Of a stretch of 64,000 nucleotides of DNA, positions 18,637-28,331 are shown one piece after another; position 1 is the first letter of the stretch; each line of letters starts with the position of its first letter. This DNA comes from Mesorhizobium onobrychidis (GTDB lineage: Bacteria; Pseudomonadota; Alphaproteobacteria; Rhizobiales; Rhizobiaceae). The stretch is taken from contig NZ_CP062230.1 of the NCBI RefSeq assembly GCF_024707545.1, forward strand, positions 62,001 to 126,000. Reading direction: 5' to 3'. Position numbers and translations under genes: made by a program. The notes below the pieces were generated by a model. The model was given only the letters and a program-made list of their open reading frames with translations. It had not been told where the DNA came from and searched no databases.

Positions 18637-19154
18637 ATGGTAACCTGCCACTGAAGTTTCGTGCGGCGGTCGTATCTCTTGCTGATACAACCAAAGTAGC
18701 TACCGGTCGGGCCGCGTTTTTCCGAGGAATCTTCGGCCAACTACCTCAATGAAGGGGTAAGCGGACCATCCGTCCGAAATGCGGAATAACCGCTTCTGGC
18801 GCCGAGTTGCCGACCGACATCGGGTCAAAGTCGCATAAGAGTGCAGTGAGGAACCTTCCCTTGGAGGAAACACACTGAAAGACCCACGGTTGCGGGGGGT
18901 CTGATGTGCTCAAGCCTGTGAATAGCGGCCATCGGTCCAGCCCCGAAACGAAGCCTTGCTCGAACAAGCTTGTTTGTGCGTCCGCGATTCGAGCCAGACG
19001 TCCGAAGACAAACTGATTGACACGTGGCTTGCGCGTTGGCGGATTTGTCCGATAAAGCTCCGCGGGAAAGGCGAGGCGACGGAACATTCGATCGTCGCCA
19101 CACGACGCGAGGCAGATCTGATCGGGCGCGTCGTTTCTCATCGAGGAAGAAAGA
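18637..19154. other. Intergenic after locus A
   Basis: No gene supported. It holds the second 33-bp repeat (18822-18854). GTAAGCGGACC near 18757 resembles IS66-type termini, which begin GTAAGC, so this may be the edge of a degenerate IS66-like element carrying the syrB-like pair; that is a guess. Confidence 0.4.
18822..18854 (+). repeat. 33-bp direct repeat, copy 2
   Basis: Second copy of the block at 12875-12907, same orientation, two mismatches. It lies 186 bp after the end of the beta-helix gene. Confidence 0.85.
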
Positions 19155-19448
19155 ATGAAGCGCCAGACCCGGCCGTTCATCGTTGAGGTCAAACACAAGC
19201 GGGGCAATCCCAAGCAGAGTCGCTCGATCTGGGGCGATCTGGACCTGTCCGCCATTGTCGCCGGAACAACGAGAGAATCTGAGAAGGAGACGTGGCAGCC
19301 CCACCGTCAGCTTGTTGACTCTCATGTAACACCCCTGATGTTGAAGATGGGCATCAACCGCGAACGGAGCATCTTATGGCTGACCCTAAGGAAGATGAAT
19401 CAGCGCAGATCCCAACCGAAGTGCCTGCGACGGTGGAAGCAGCTGTAA
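19155..19448 (+). CDS. Small conserved ORF upstream of syrB-like gene
   Basis: The ATG at 19155 has GAGGAAG upstream. The first 35 residues (MKRQTRPFIVEVKHKRGNPK, then SIWGDLDLSAIV) resemble a short ORF I recall next to syrB-like genes and IS elements in rhizobia. The second half overlaps the start of the next gene by 73 bp and has no such look, so a frameshift may have extended the frame past its natural end. Function unknown. Confidence 0.5.
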   Translation: MKRQTRPFIVEVKHKRGNPKQSRSIWGDLDLSAIVAGTTRESEKETWQPHRQLVDSHVTPLMLKMGINRERSILWLTLRKMNQRRSQPKCLRRWKQL

Positions 19449-19840
19449 CGAAGAAGAAAGCTCCACGGGCGAAAGCAGCCAAGGCACAACCAGAACGCCC
19501 CGCTCGAAAGGCAGTCGCCAAGCCAGTGCCTGCGACGACTGACGCTTCCACGACAGTTCGCAAGGCGCGCAGGGTTTACTCCGAAAAAGAACGCGGGCAA
19601 TTGCTTGGACAGATCGAGAAATCGATCGGTCGCGGCGAAAGCGTCAAGAACGCCACAAGCCGGGCCGGCATATCCGAACAGACTTACTATCAGTGGAAAA
19701 AGTCCGCTGCACCAGCATCGGACGGCGGCGATCTGAAGGATCTGCTGGCGCTGGAGGAAGAGAATGCTCGCCTGAAGAAGCTGCTGGCCGATCGACTGCG
19801 CAAGGAAAACGCGGAGCTGAAGAAAAAGCTCGGGCTCTAA
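19376..19840 (+). CDS. SyrB-like transcriptional regulator
   Basis: 154 aa from ATG 19376. The N-terminal 65 residues are low-complexity and basic (Lys, Ala, Pro). Then comes RRVYSEKERGQLLGQIEKSI, a helix-turn-helix of transposase type (VKNATSRAGISEQTYYQWKK), and a leucine-zipper-like end (LLALEEENARLKKLLADRLRKEN...LKKKLGL). This order and wording match the SyrB family of Sinorhizobium meliloti, described as regulators acting on syrM and symbiosis genes. The orphan OrfA-like architecture suggests descent from an IS3-type OrfA. It is intact and is the best taxonomic marker in the window. Confidence 0.8.
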   Translation: MADPKEDESAQIPTEVPATVEAAVTKKKAPRAKAAKAQPERPARKAVAKPVPATTDASTTVRKARRVYSEKERGQLLGQIEKSIGRGESVKNATSRAGISEQTYYQWKKSAAPASDGGDLKDLLALEEENARLKKLLADRLRKENAELKKKLGL

Positions 19841-20057
19841 GCTTGGCTCAGCGCGTGCCTTCTTCGCCACCCCGATCAAGCTGGTAGTGGCGGCACCTCG
19901 CCGTCCGCGACGCGCCAGACCCACCTGTCCATCTCCGGTCGCGAGCGCGACGGGACGCGGTTGGCGCTGCAGGAACATCGCGACCGCAATCGGGTAATCG
20001 GCGGGCAGATTGTAGCGCAAGCCCTTGGTGTCGCTTGGCACTTAAACGGGTTCTTCC

Positions 20058-20282
20058 TCACTTTGTGTGGAGCGGTGGCAGCATTCGCGCTCTCAGCAGT
20101 TCAGGGCCTGCCCTACCGTACATTGCGCGCTTGAGGGTCTTGAGGCGATTGATCTGGCTTTCGGCCTGCCCGTTGCTCCAGGGCAGCTCGATGGCGTTGT
20201 TGACGGCATCGATGTCTCTGCGCAGGACGCGGGCGAACCGCATGATCGGAATGAGTTCGGAGTCGATCGCATCGCCTGAAAA
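20058..20282 (-). pseudogene. ISL3-family transposase, C-terminal remnant
   Basis: The minus strand reads FARVLRRDIDAVNNAIELPW, SNGQAESQINRLKTLKRAMY and GRAGPELLRARML, the well-conserved end of ISL3-type DDE transposases. About 75 codons survive; the catalytic core is gone. Its 5' side is fused directly to an IS481 left end at 20283. Confidence 0.8.
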
Positions 20283-20383
20283 TTGTCTCCGCTATTGGTG
20301 GCGCTCCCATGGAGAATCTGGCCCATAACGCCTCCCTTTGATTCGGATGACAATGATGCGCCATCAAATCCCGGGACTAAACA
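20283..20383 (-). mobile_element. IS481-family left-end fragment
   Basis: On the minus strand, TGTTTAGTCCCGG (complement of 20371-20383) is followed by a GGGAGG ribosome site and ATGGGCCAGATTCTCCATGG (MGQILHGSAT), the same start as the transposase at 7527. Only about 100 bp survive before the ISL3 remnant. The outer end lies 1 bp from the stop codon of the M28 peptidase gene. Confidence 0.75.
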
Positions 20384-20384
20384 T

Positions 20385-22448
20385 TTAGACAGCCAGCCTT
20401 GTCACCATCCGCGCCACCGCGCAGGTGATGTCGCGGGCGTAAGAGGTATCGACGACCTGATCGGTTTGCCGGTGGTAGTTCGGGTTCGCATCGGCGGCCG
20501 GCTCGCTGGTAAGGTTGGCGAAGAAATCCTCGCTCGCCAGCACCGCGCCCCAGCCCTGCTGATGAAAGGCGGCATGGTCCGACCGGTTGATCGCGCCGTC
20601 GTAGGCGTTCCGATCCGGCCCGCCCGACGTGCTGGTGCCGCGATAGATCTGGGCCGCGGCCAGCATGCCGTATTCCGCCGCCGCCGCCGCCAGTTTCGTG
20701 GCCAGAGGATCGCTGAGGTCGCGGATCGCGGGGTCGGTATAGCCCGCATGCACCTCGAACAGGCGGTTGGCATCGCTGTTGAACCCCATCATGTCGGTGC
20801 AGACGACGCCCCGAATGGGCGCCCCCATTGCCTTCAGATGCGCGGCATATGCCTTGGAGCCGACAAGCCCCGATTCCTCAGCGTTGAAGAAACAGAACCG
20901 GACAGTATGGGTCAGCTTGCCTTGAAGACCTCTGAACCAGCGCGCCATCGACAGGACGGCCGCCAATCCCGATCCGTTGTCGTCACGCCCCGGTGCCGCA
21001 TCGGTCGGGGCGTGATAGCCCGGCTCGAACCCCGCCGTGCTGTCCAGATGCGCGCCAACCAGGATGATCCCCGCGCCAAGGCCGGGCAGGGGGCATTTCA
21101 GATTCCACCAGGGATACCAGGGTTGCAGTTTCAGCACCCGCTCGATCTCAGCCCGGATCGCCGAGTCGGGCAGGCCATCGAGGCCGCTCTCGTCCATCAT
21201 CCCTGCCAGGTCATTCAGCAGGAGACGCAGCGGGTGGGGCAGGGGGAGGCGCAGGACCTCGCGGTACTTCTCGAGGATATGCGGCTTGATCCTGAGCCGC
21301 CCGAGGCCGGGCAGATCGGCGATGATGTTGGAATGCGTCGCCCCGGCATGCGTGAAATCGTTACGCGAGGGGCAATAGCCCATGGCCCGCAGATCGCGCA
21401 TCAGTTGCGCTTCTGCCCGCTTGTTGTCTGGATGGGCGGAATGGCGCGAGACGATGGGGCCCTGCGCATCAAGCGCCGTGACCCCGGTATACCGGTCCAG
21501 ATCGGCGGCATAGTGCGCGGTGACGGCCTTGCAGGTGGGCCGCAGCAGCAGAATGGCCTTGCGGACCCGTGGCAAGATTTCGACTACCTCCAGGATCTCG
21601 GGCAGGCGACCGACCTCGGGCGTCTCGAAATCCACGACGTCAGATTGTGTGGCACGCATCAGCCCCGGATCGGGGGCGAGATATTCGCTGTGGCCATGCG
21701 CCCCATGGACATGAAACGCCTCGGCCGTGTCTTCGGGGCGCATGGCGATCAGGAACTGACCCGGCTCGGCAAAAAGCACGCGGCGGCCTTTCAGCGCCTC
21801 GTCCAGTTCCTCGCGGTCCTCACCGGGGCGGGCCCAGAACAGGTCTTCGGTCAGCGGATCGTAATCCAGGCTCTGGAGCGTCAGCCCGTCCGCCACGGCA
21901 TCGGTCAGGCGCGGGGGTGAAAGCAGAGCGATCAGCGCCCAGTGGTTGGGATTCTCCGGCGTGGGCTGGAACCACATCGGGACGACCTCTCCAAGGCGGA
22001 CCAGCCGCTCCAGCGTGGGTCTGGGTCCGATCAGGCGGGCGGCGACAGGCCGCTGGCCGGCGGCCAGCATCGGCAGCAGTGCCGGATGCGGCGCGGGAAC
22101 CAGACCGGCGGCGGCGGCCTCGCCGCGTAGACGGCGGTCGGCGGCAACAAGGGCGGTGTCGCCCTCGGCCACCGCGCCGATGCCGGTCAGGCCGCCATAT
22201 TCCAGCGACGGCAGGGCCATGATCCGCAACCCCGCAGGTGCAGCAAAGCCATCAGGCAAGACGTCAAACCCGACCCTCTCCAGCCCAGGCACGGCCAGCG
22301 TCACGTCAAGCCCCATCGCCGTTGCGCCATCGGTCAGCGCCGCAAGATCGGGGTTCAGGTCCAGCCCGACTGGCCGCTCATTCTCGTCCCTCCGCAGCGC
22401 GCCGCTGGCCTGGTCGAGGATGACGATTGCCTTGGTGATCTTTCTCAT
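20385..22448 (-). CDS. M28-family metallopeptidase with extra N-terminal domain
   Basis: 687 aa. Residues about 1-400 are an unrecognised N-terminal region containing GLDVTLAVPGLERVGFDVLP and RVLFAEPGQFLIAM. Residues 440-687 are an M28 aminopeptidase core with the expected zinc ligands: GAHLDST (His), GRDDNGSG (bridging Asp), FFNAEESGLVGS (Glu pair), CTDMMGFN (Asp) and NYHRQTDQVVD (His). No signal peptide, so probably cytoplasmic. It is the last gene of a tight minus-strand trio with a histidine phosphatase and a gluzincin. The trio is more GC-rich than its surroundings, suggesting transfer from a high-GC donor. An IS481 end directly abuts its TAA. Confidence 0.85.
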   Translation of the reverse strand: MRKITKAIVILDQASGALRRDENERPVGLDLNPDLAALTDGATAMGLDVTLAVPGLERVGFDVLPDGFAAPAGLRIMALPSLEYGGLTGIGAVAEGDTALVAADRRLRGEAAAAGLVPAPHPALLPMLAAGQRPVAARLIGPRPTLERLVRLGEVVPMWFQPTPENPNHWALIALLSPPRLTDAVADGLTLQSLDYDPLTEDLFWARPGEDREELDEALKGRRVLFAEPGQFLIAMRPEDTAEAFHVHGAHGHSEYLAPDPGLMRATQSDVVDFETPEVGRLPEILEVVEILPRVRKAILLLRPTCKAVTAHYAADLDRYTGVTALDAQGPIVSRHSAHPDNKRAEAQLMRDLRAMGYCPSRNDFTHAGATHSNIIADLPGLGRLRIKPHILEKYREVLRLPLPHPLRLLLNDLAGMMDESGLDGLPDSAIRAEIERVLKLQPWYPWWNLKCPLPGLGAGIILVGAHLDSTAGFEPGYHAPTDAAPGRDDNGSGLAAVLSMARWFRGLQGKLTHTVRFCFFNAEESGLVGSKAYAAHLKAMGAPIRGVVCTDMMGFNSDANRLFEVHAGYTDPAIRDLSDPLATKLAAAAAEYGMLAAAQIYRGTSTSGGPDRNAYDGAINRSDHAAFHQQGWGAVLASEDFFANLTSEPAADANPNYHRQTDQVVDTSYARDITCAVARMVTRLAV

Positions 22449-22460
22449 CGAAGCCTCCTC

Positions 22461-22997
22461 TCAGGCTGTAGGGGCGCCATAGCGCAACCGCGTCAGGCGG
22501 GTGCCACACCAGTTGCGGGCAATCACAAACATCCGGTCGAACTGGCTATCCGCCAGTTCTCCGATCCCCGGCGCACCAAGGGCGCCGGCGATGTCATCCA
22601 CCGTGTTGGAATGGGCCACGACCAGAACCGTCCGGCCCGCATGGCCGATGCGGATGGTCTGGGCCAGCGCCGCGCCATCGGTCGCGGGATAGGTCGTCGG
22701 GGCCAGCCCTTGTGCGTTCGCAGCCGGCTGCCCGGTCTGCTGCGACCGGAGCGTGTCGGTCACGAAAACAGCCGAGAGGTCTTCGTCCTGCACCATGTCG
22801 CGCAGAAGGTTGGCCCGCGCCTGACCGGTGGCCGACAGGGCCGGATTTGCCCCAGCAGCCCTTTCCGCATGACGTACGAGGATCACGGTCGCGGACCAGA
22901 GCAAGAGCTTGTACTTGCGCAGGATCGTCACCGTCGGGTCGATCCGGTGGATGCTATGGGGCAACCGATTGAGGATCGGCGTGAATTCATTGGCCAT
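22461..22997 (-). CDS. Histidine phosphatase superfamily protein
   Basis: 178 aa from ATG 22997, which has GGGAGGG just upstream. The catalytic RHG-type motif reads VILVRHAERAAGANPALSATG, and the second His is in VLVVAHSNTVDDI; VTDTLRSQQTGQP fits the substrate-side Arg loop. The family removes phosphates through a phospho-His intermediate. It may be preceded by a hydrophobic helix (YKLLLWSATVIL), which is part of strand 1 rather than a signal. It sits between two metallopeptidase genes with gaps of 12 and 56 bp, so all three are probably co-transcribed. Substrate unknown. Confidence 0.85.
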   Translation of the reverse strand: MANEFTPILNRLPHSIHRIDPTVTILRKYKLLLWSATVILVRHAERAAGANPALSATGQARANLLRDMVQDEDLSAVFVTDTLRSQQTGQPAANAQGLAPTTYPATDGAALAQTIRIGHAGRTVLVVAHSNTVDDIAGALGAPGIGELADSQFDRMFVIARNWCGTRLTRLRYGAPTA

Positions 22998-23053
22998 GGG
23001 AGCCCTCCCCGAAACGGGCGGGGCTGGCCGCAATGGACCAGCCCCGGCTGGCT

Positions 23054-25843
23054 TCAATCGTCGAGGTCGAATTCCAGACGCACGGTGCGGATCCTGCCGC
23101 CACCGAGGGGCGAGGCGGTGCCGCGCAGGATGCGCAGGATCTCTTCGATTGTCGGGCGCCGGGTCAGGATAGGCGGATCCTTTTGCTTGTCCGGGTCTGG
23201 CCGCTCGTCCTCGTCCTCCATGTCGAGCGTCAGCTTGTAGGTCATCCCGCCCGAGACCTCGCCATCCAGAAGCGTGGTCACGGTGATCTGGTCATCGCCC
23301 TTGGCAATGGCTTGGCGTGCGGTCTCCAGATCGAACTCGCCGCCCGGCTCGATCGACAGCACTACCTCGCGCTTGTCGCGCGGGCCCATCTCGAACTTCT
23401 GCGCGCCGTTCGAGACGACCTTCAACGACCAGCCGAGACGCCGCAGGAACACCGGCAACTCGATCTCGATCTGCGCGACGACCGGGCGCTTCCACGGGTT
23501 GCGCACCCAGATCACATGCTTGCGCAGCAGTTTCACCAGGTGTTTCAGGCTGGGCAGCACCGGGTTCACGTTGCGCTGGCCGATGTTGTTGTCGAAGGGT
23601 ACCAGACGAGATTCCGGGATCGTGCCGGTGATCGTCGTGTCATTGCCGGGGTCGCCATCGGCATGGGCAATGGCCAGTAGGCATTCATGGCCGACCTGCG
23701 TGGGCACAAAGGCGAAAGGCCCGACGATGGTGCTGCCGCCCGAGCCGATGGGGGCCGAGGCGGGCAGCGTCGCCGTCGCCATCGGCGCCCAGTCGTCGGG
23801 GAAGGCAAGGCCGGTGCCGGGCAGGGCGTGATAGGCATCCACTCGCACCGCATGGGCCGTCTGCGTTCCACGGTTCTTGACGCGGACATACATGTAGTTG
23901 GTCTGGTTCACGATCGGGTCCTGATGGGTCAGCCCGCCATCCATCGCGCGCCGCACCCACATGTCCTGGCAGGACCAGTGGTTCGCCAGATGCTGGTATT
24001 CGCCCTGCCGTCCGTCGTCGATATAAACATCGACAGCGGGCGGGTTGCCTTCGGTCATCACCGTGTTCGGCTGGCCCGGCGCGGCAGCGGGCTGGAACAG
24101 ACCCTGTTTCTCGAACGACCACCGCACGACCTTGTGCAGCGCCCCGCCGGGGATGCCCTGGAAGCTGGCGGTGGTCTTGTCGGCCGTCTCCATATTGCCC
24201 TCGAAGACCTCGGGGAAGGCGGTAGTCGAGGTCAGTAGGCCGATCGCCTTGAACACCAGATACATTGCCGTATCGGCGGCGCGGCGGCGGGTGGTGACGT
24301 TGGACGAATCCCCGCCGATCGAGCGGTAGAGGCGAAAGAGCGTGCTCGAAAGCACCTGCTCGCCGCCATACTGGGTGTTCCAGTTCGGCCCAAACCAGGC
24401 CCATCCCGCCGAAACCGCCCGATCATGCCGCCGGTCCAGTCCCGGCGCGCCGGCATGGACCCAGGGGAAGGTGTCGAACCGGTCTGCCGCTGCCGATCCG
24501 GGGTCGTTGATGATCGCGGCCAGCCCGTCGCCAGCAGAATGAGCAAAGCCGAAATTCGGGCTGTTGACGTGATCCCACAGCAGACCATGCCCAAACTCGT
24601 GCCAGGTGACCCGGTTCGAGGTGGCGATGCCGATCGTCTGACCCGTCATCATCTTGCCGAAGCGCAACTCCAGGAGGCCATTGCCGCTGGCGTTGCCAGG
24701 GGCCTGCGCGTTCACCGCATCGCCAAGCGCGCGGGAATCCACCGGCACGGGGAAAGTCGTGCCGTTGAAATATGAGGTGACGTTGAAGCCCAGATCCTGC
24801 ATTTTCCGGAACAGGCGGTCGCAGTGGTAATAGGCGTTGACCGCTGTGAAGTCCTCGGTCTGCGCGTTGAAGGCGAAGTTACCGGCCGGGTTCGTCACCG
24901 TGGGCGGGGCCTGAACCGGGTTTTGGCGTTCGGTGACATGGACGTAGTTGCCGCGCAAATCCTGCGGCGTGTTCGCTAAAAGCCCGTCCAGCGTCAGGGT
25001 GCTACGGAAGGGGTTCAGCACCGCATTGGTCGAGGCCGCGCTGACGGCGGCCCCGGTCTGGGTCTGCGGATCCCGCTGGAACACCATACCGCTGGCGCAG
25101 GCGACAAGCGCGCGCAGGTAAAGCACGTCGCCCGACTGCGGCTCGACCAGCGCTCGCCAGTTGACGGGAGCCTGACCCTCGGCCAGCGCGGCCTGAAACA
25201 GCACCTCGTCGCAGATGTAATGCTTACCCTTTTCCAGCCCCTTAATCGTCGTCTTCGGCAGATGCGGAACATGCACTCCCTCGCCGGCGACGCAGCCTTC
25301 GTGATCGTGGCTTTCCTCGCGCTGGTCGGGCTCGAAGCGATAGACGACCTGCCGCTCGATCCGCGCATTGTCCATGTCGGGCAGAGCAAAGCCCAGCATC
25401 TTTTTCAGCGCCGCATTGGTAACCTTGCGAGTGCCGGCCGCATCCGACTTTGCGCTGGGGTTCTCGATCGTCACATTGGCATGCATAGCGCTTTGCAGGC
25501 TTTGCGGCTCCAGGCTGTCGCCGTCCATCTGCAGGCCCAGTGTGGCGCCGAACACATCGAGGCCCATCACCTCTTGCTGATAGACCACGACCTTGGTTCC
25601 GGCGATGTCCTTTTCCTGCCGGAAGTCCATCACGGGCTCAGAGCCGGCGCTTTCCAGCCCGGCGCCAAGATCGCTGGCCAGCGAAGTCCCGGCCAGCCCC
25701 AGCTCGCCCCGGAGGCCGCGCAGATAGAACTCGGCCACCTGTTGCGGCGTCGCAAGGAGGGCTGCGGATTCCGGAGCCGGCGGCGTAGGGTTCTGAAGAT
25801 AGACGACCTCGCCGTATTCATTCCTGAGAATTGTGTCGCTCAT
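23054..25843 (-). CDS. Gluzincin metallopeptidase, fungalysin/M36-like
   Basis: 929 aa. Residues 1-150 look like an FTP-type propeptide (VVVYQQEVMGLDVFGATLGLQ). The zinc motif is HEFGHGLLWDHVN (about residue 415), followed by FAHSAGDGLAAI, where the third ligand is expected. The C-terminal 400 residues are beta-rich (VRVKNRGTQTAHAVRV; DITG-like repeats). The usual secretion signal of M36 enzymes is not visible, and the start MSDTILRNEYGEVVYL suggests export by another route or a cytoplasmic role. It leads the trio with the phosphatase and M28 genes. Two peptidases with a phosphatase suggest processing of a peptide or modified protein. Confidence 0.8.
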   Translation of the reverse strand: MSDTILRNEYGEVVYLQNPTPPAPESAALLATPQQVAEFYLRGLRGELGLAGTSLASDLGAGLESAGSEPVMDFRQEKDIAGTKVVVYQQEVMGLDVFGATLGLQMDGDSLEPQSLQSAMHANVTIENPSAKSDAAGTRKVTNAALKKMLGFALPDMDNARIERQVVYRFEPDQREESHDHEGCVAGEGVHVPHLPKTTIKGLEKGKHYICDEVLFQAALAEGQAPVNWRALVEPQSGDVLYLRALVACASGMVFQRDPQTQTGAAVSAASTNAVLNPFRSTLTLDGLLANTPQDLRGNYVHVTERQNPVQAPPTVTNPAGNFAFNAQTEDFTAVNAYYHCDRLFRKMQDLGFNVTSYFNGTTFPVPVDSRALGDAVNAQAPGNASGNGLLELRFGKMMTGQTIGIATSNRVTWHEFGHGLLWDHVNSPNFGFAHSAGDGLAAIINDPGSAAADRFDTFPWVHAGAPGLDRRHDRAVSAGWAWFGPNWNTQYGGEQVLSSTLFRLYRSIGGDSSNVTTRRRAADTAMYLVFKAIGLLTSTTAFPEVFEGNMETADKTTASFQGIPGGALHKVVRWSFEKQGLFQPAAAPGQPNTVMTEGNPPAVDVYIDDGRQGEYQHLANHWSCQDMWVRRAMDGGLTHQDPIVNQTNYMYVRVKNRGTQTAHAVRVDAYHALPGTGLAFPDDWAPMATATLPASAPIGSGGSTIVGPFAFVPTQVGHECLLAIAHADGDPGNDTTITGTIPESRLVPFDNNIGQRNVNPVLPSLKHLVKLLRKHVIWVRNPWKRPVVAQIEIELPVFLRRLGWSLKVVSNGAQKFEMGPRDKREVVLSIEPGGEFDLETARQAIAKGDDQITVTTLLDGEVSGGMTYKLTLDMEDEDERPDPDKQKDPPILTRRPTIEEILRILRGTASPLGGGRIRTVRLEFDLDD

Positions 25844-26181
25844 CCAGGTATTCCTTTGAAAATTGTTCTGGGAATAACTCTACAAGCCGCTTCCGACACG
25901 TGCGGGAAGCAGTGATTTTGTCGCGCAATTTCCCGAATTACATCAGGTTTAAATTATTCTAGCAAAATGTAGCAAATTGAGCAACTGGGGGCTGCGTCGA
26001 ATACGCCATTATTAATCTTTTACGCAGCAATTTAATATTTGTTTAATCAAGCGCTAGAAAGCTCTATTGTGATTGTCAATGTCGGCAGGGGGCGGCTCCA
26101 TCCATGGCAACGGATGAAGAGCTGCCTTAAGCCTAACCTTGCGCCGATCCCACCGCTCGGCATATCTTTTATCCATGCCGG
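25844..26181. other. AT-rich intergenic region
   Basis: No gene supported. The 25920-26050 part is the most AT-rich in the area (runs such as TTAAATTATTCTAG and ATTTAATATTTG) and is the likely promoter of the gluzincin operon. It also holds the junction with the decayed McrB gene. Confidence 0.5.
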
Positions 26182-28297
26182 TCACGAGTTCGATACAGCT
26201 GTCGCTTGGCAGTTAATCTGGTATTCGGGGCCAACGGCGCTGTCGGCGAGAATGAGGCGAATTTGACGCCAGTCGTCGTAGAAGTACTCCTGCAGGAGCG
26301 GTAGGACTTCCTGTGCCATGACGACGCGTAGCCCGACGAGATCCTGCACCTTGGCAAAATACGCATGCCCGATCCTCTGATCGCGATGCAGGAGATGCGT
26401 AAGTCGGCTATTCAACGTATCGAGGAGCTGACGCAGATCGATCTCGCCGCCCTCGCCGTCCGGGATGATGCCGTCGGTCTCGCCGCCGATGGCACGAGCA
26501 TTCGGCACCATCTCCTCAAATCTAAACCGCCGCCGGAGCGCGGTGTCGAGCAGCGAGATGGACCTGTCGGCGGTATTCATCGTGCAAATCAGATCGACAT
26601 TGGAAGGCACCCCGAATGACTCGCCAGAATAGGGCAGGGTCACTTCCAGTCCGCTGATTTTCTTGCCATTCGCATCGAACCGAAGACGCTTGTCGCCCTC
26701 GATATGAGTGATTAACTCGCCGAATACCTTGGCGACATTGCCGCGATTGATTTCGTCTATAATCAGCGCGTAGCGGTGGCTAGGATCCTTTCGCGCGCGT
26801 TCACATAATCTGCGTAGGACGCCAGGGCGCACTTCGTAGGTTACGCTCCATTGACGGTTACCGGTCGGATGCCCTCGATGAAATCCTCATAGGCATAACT
26901 CTGGTGGAATGTGATGAACTCGAAGCGGTCGCCGTCTTTGTCAGTGTACCGAGGGGTATAGCTTTGCTGCAGCCGGTAGGTTTTACCGGTGCCTTGAGGC
27001 CCGTAGAGGATGAGGTTAAGTGGCTCGGTGGCATCAGGAATAATTTGCGCACCACCGTTGATTGGGCGCAGGCCCTCCCACAGCCGCGCGAGCGCCCGCA
27101 CCGGTTTGGGTTTGATTTCGATGCCCGATGATTGCGGATTCCACGTCTGGTCGGGAGCATCCCGTTGAAGCTTGTCTAAGGGCAGGAAAGCGTCTTTGGA
27201 CGCATCCCGAACCTCGGTAAAGCCCACGTCGATAAACTGGGTCGTCTCGCCCGATTCGGCTTTGCCAGTGTCATAGTGGGGCCCTGTGTAGGGTGCGCGG
27301 GTGACTGTTCCGAAAGCGACTATCCCACGCGGTTCAAGACCGGTACGCACGAGATAAACCCGATCACCTTCGACGGGGCCGGTTGCCCCCCGCAGCGCCA
27401 TTGATGAGTGACTACCGAACCCACACGTGTCTTGGCCCGATCGTCTGCAAGGGTGGTCCAATCCCAGTTGTTCGGATTCCAACTCAGCAACCAGCTACGG
27501 GTCGCGGCGCGCCAAATGCTCTTAGATTCTTCTTCGTAAAAATCGATTTCTCTACCGTGCTCAGCTTCAAGACGATGACGCAGATCAAGGAGCGCATGAT
27601 CAATCCTGTTCTGATCCATTTTCGAATCTCTTTTTCTGGGACGTCAAGGTTTGAGGCGAGGATCAACCATTTGTCTTTTTCAGAACTGATGCGCTCAAAA
27701 AGGTCGGGGAAAAGGAGATGAGGGAGGATGTGGCGCAGCTGTCGATTACGCGCTTCGGGAAAGTTGCTCAGCCATTTCCGCGAAACTCCATCCATCTTTG
27801 AGCAGGGTTTGCTGTTCGGAGCTGGGCCGTTGCTTGAAGGTTCTCAGTGCGGCGATCAAAAGCGACAGTTCCCGCCAGCGCTGAGTATTATAGGCCGTTC
27901 CGGCTGAGCCAAGACCCTCGAGCACGGCGTCGGAGAGCAATTGATGCTCTCTAGGCAACTCTGACCCCGACCAAGACCACACTCGGCGGACGTTTTCCGC
28001 CTTCTTGGCGGCACCGATGTTCGATTGGAAAAGCATTAAGAGCCACAGCGCTTCCGCCATCAACTGGTGGCATTCGGGTGACCCTGCTCTGAGCTGGCTT
28101 TCCAGCTTCTCGAAGAAATCGCCGTCGCCCTCATCGAGGTTCTGGACAAACCTGCGGTCAAGTTCGTCCAGCAAAGTGGGAGTCCAGAGCTGAGAATCTG
28201 AAAAAACCGACCCATCTTCGCTAAGGCAGTGCCGCTCCCAAGCCTGCGCAGCGTCGTATATGTGGCTGGCGTCATGATGCGGGTTGAAACGTGCCAA
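26182..28297 (-). pseudogene. McrB-like AAA+ GTPase/ATPase, multiply frameshifted
   Basis: One gene read in several minus-strand frames. TTG 28297 follows AGGAGG (5 nt spacing) and opens ARFNPHHDASHIYDA, a helical N-terminal domain to about 27760. Next comes an EVE-like portion (EGDRVYLVRTGLEPRGIVAFG), then the McrB motor: Walker A GPQGTGKT, Walker B ALIIDEINRGN, and CTMNTADRSISLLDTALRRRF. Shifts are placed near 27760 (GGAAATGG, extra A), 27640 (CGAAAATGG), 27400 and 26845 (GAGCGTAACC, lost G). McrB motors drive the McrC nuclease to cut modified DNA. No McrC gene follows: the next sequence is the GC-rich peptidase cassette. The system is dead. Confidence 0.85.
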
Positions 28298-28331
28298 AGA
28301 AACCTCCTGGAATGATGGGGCTTGGGAAGAG

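Noticed and set aside
20283..21920. Plus-strand frame of 545 codons
   Set aside because: Antisense shadow of the M28 peptidase, whose zinc motifs are all on the minus strand.
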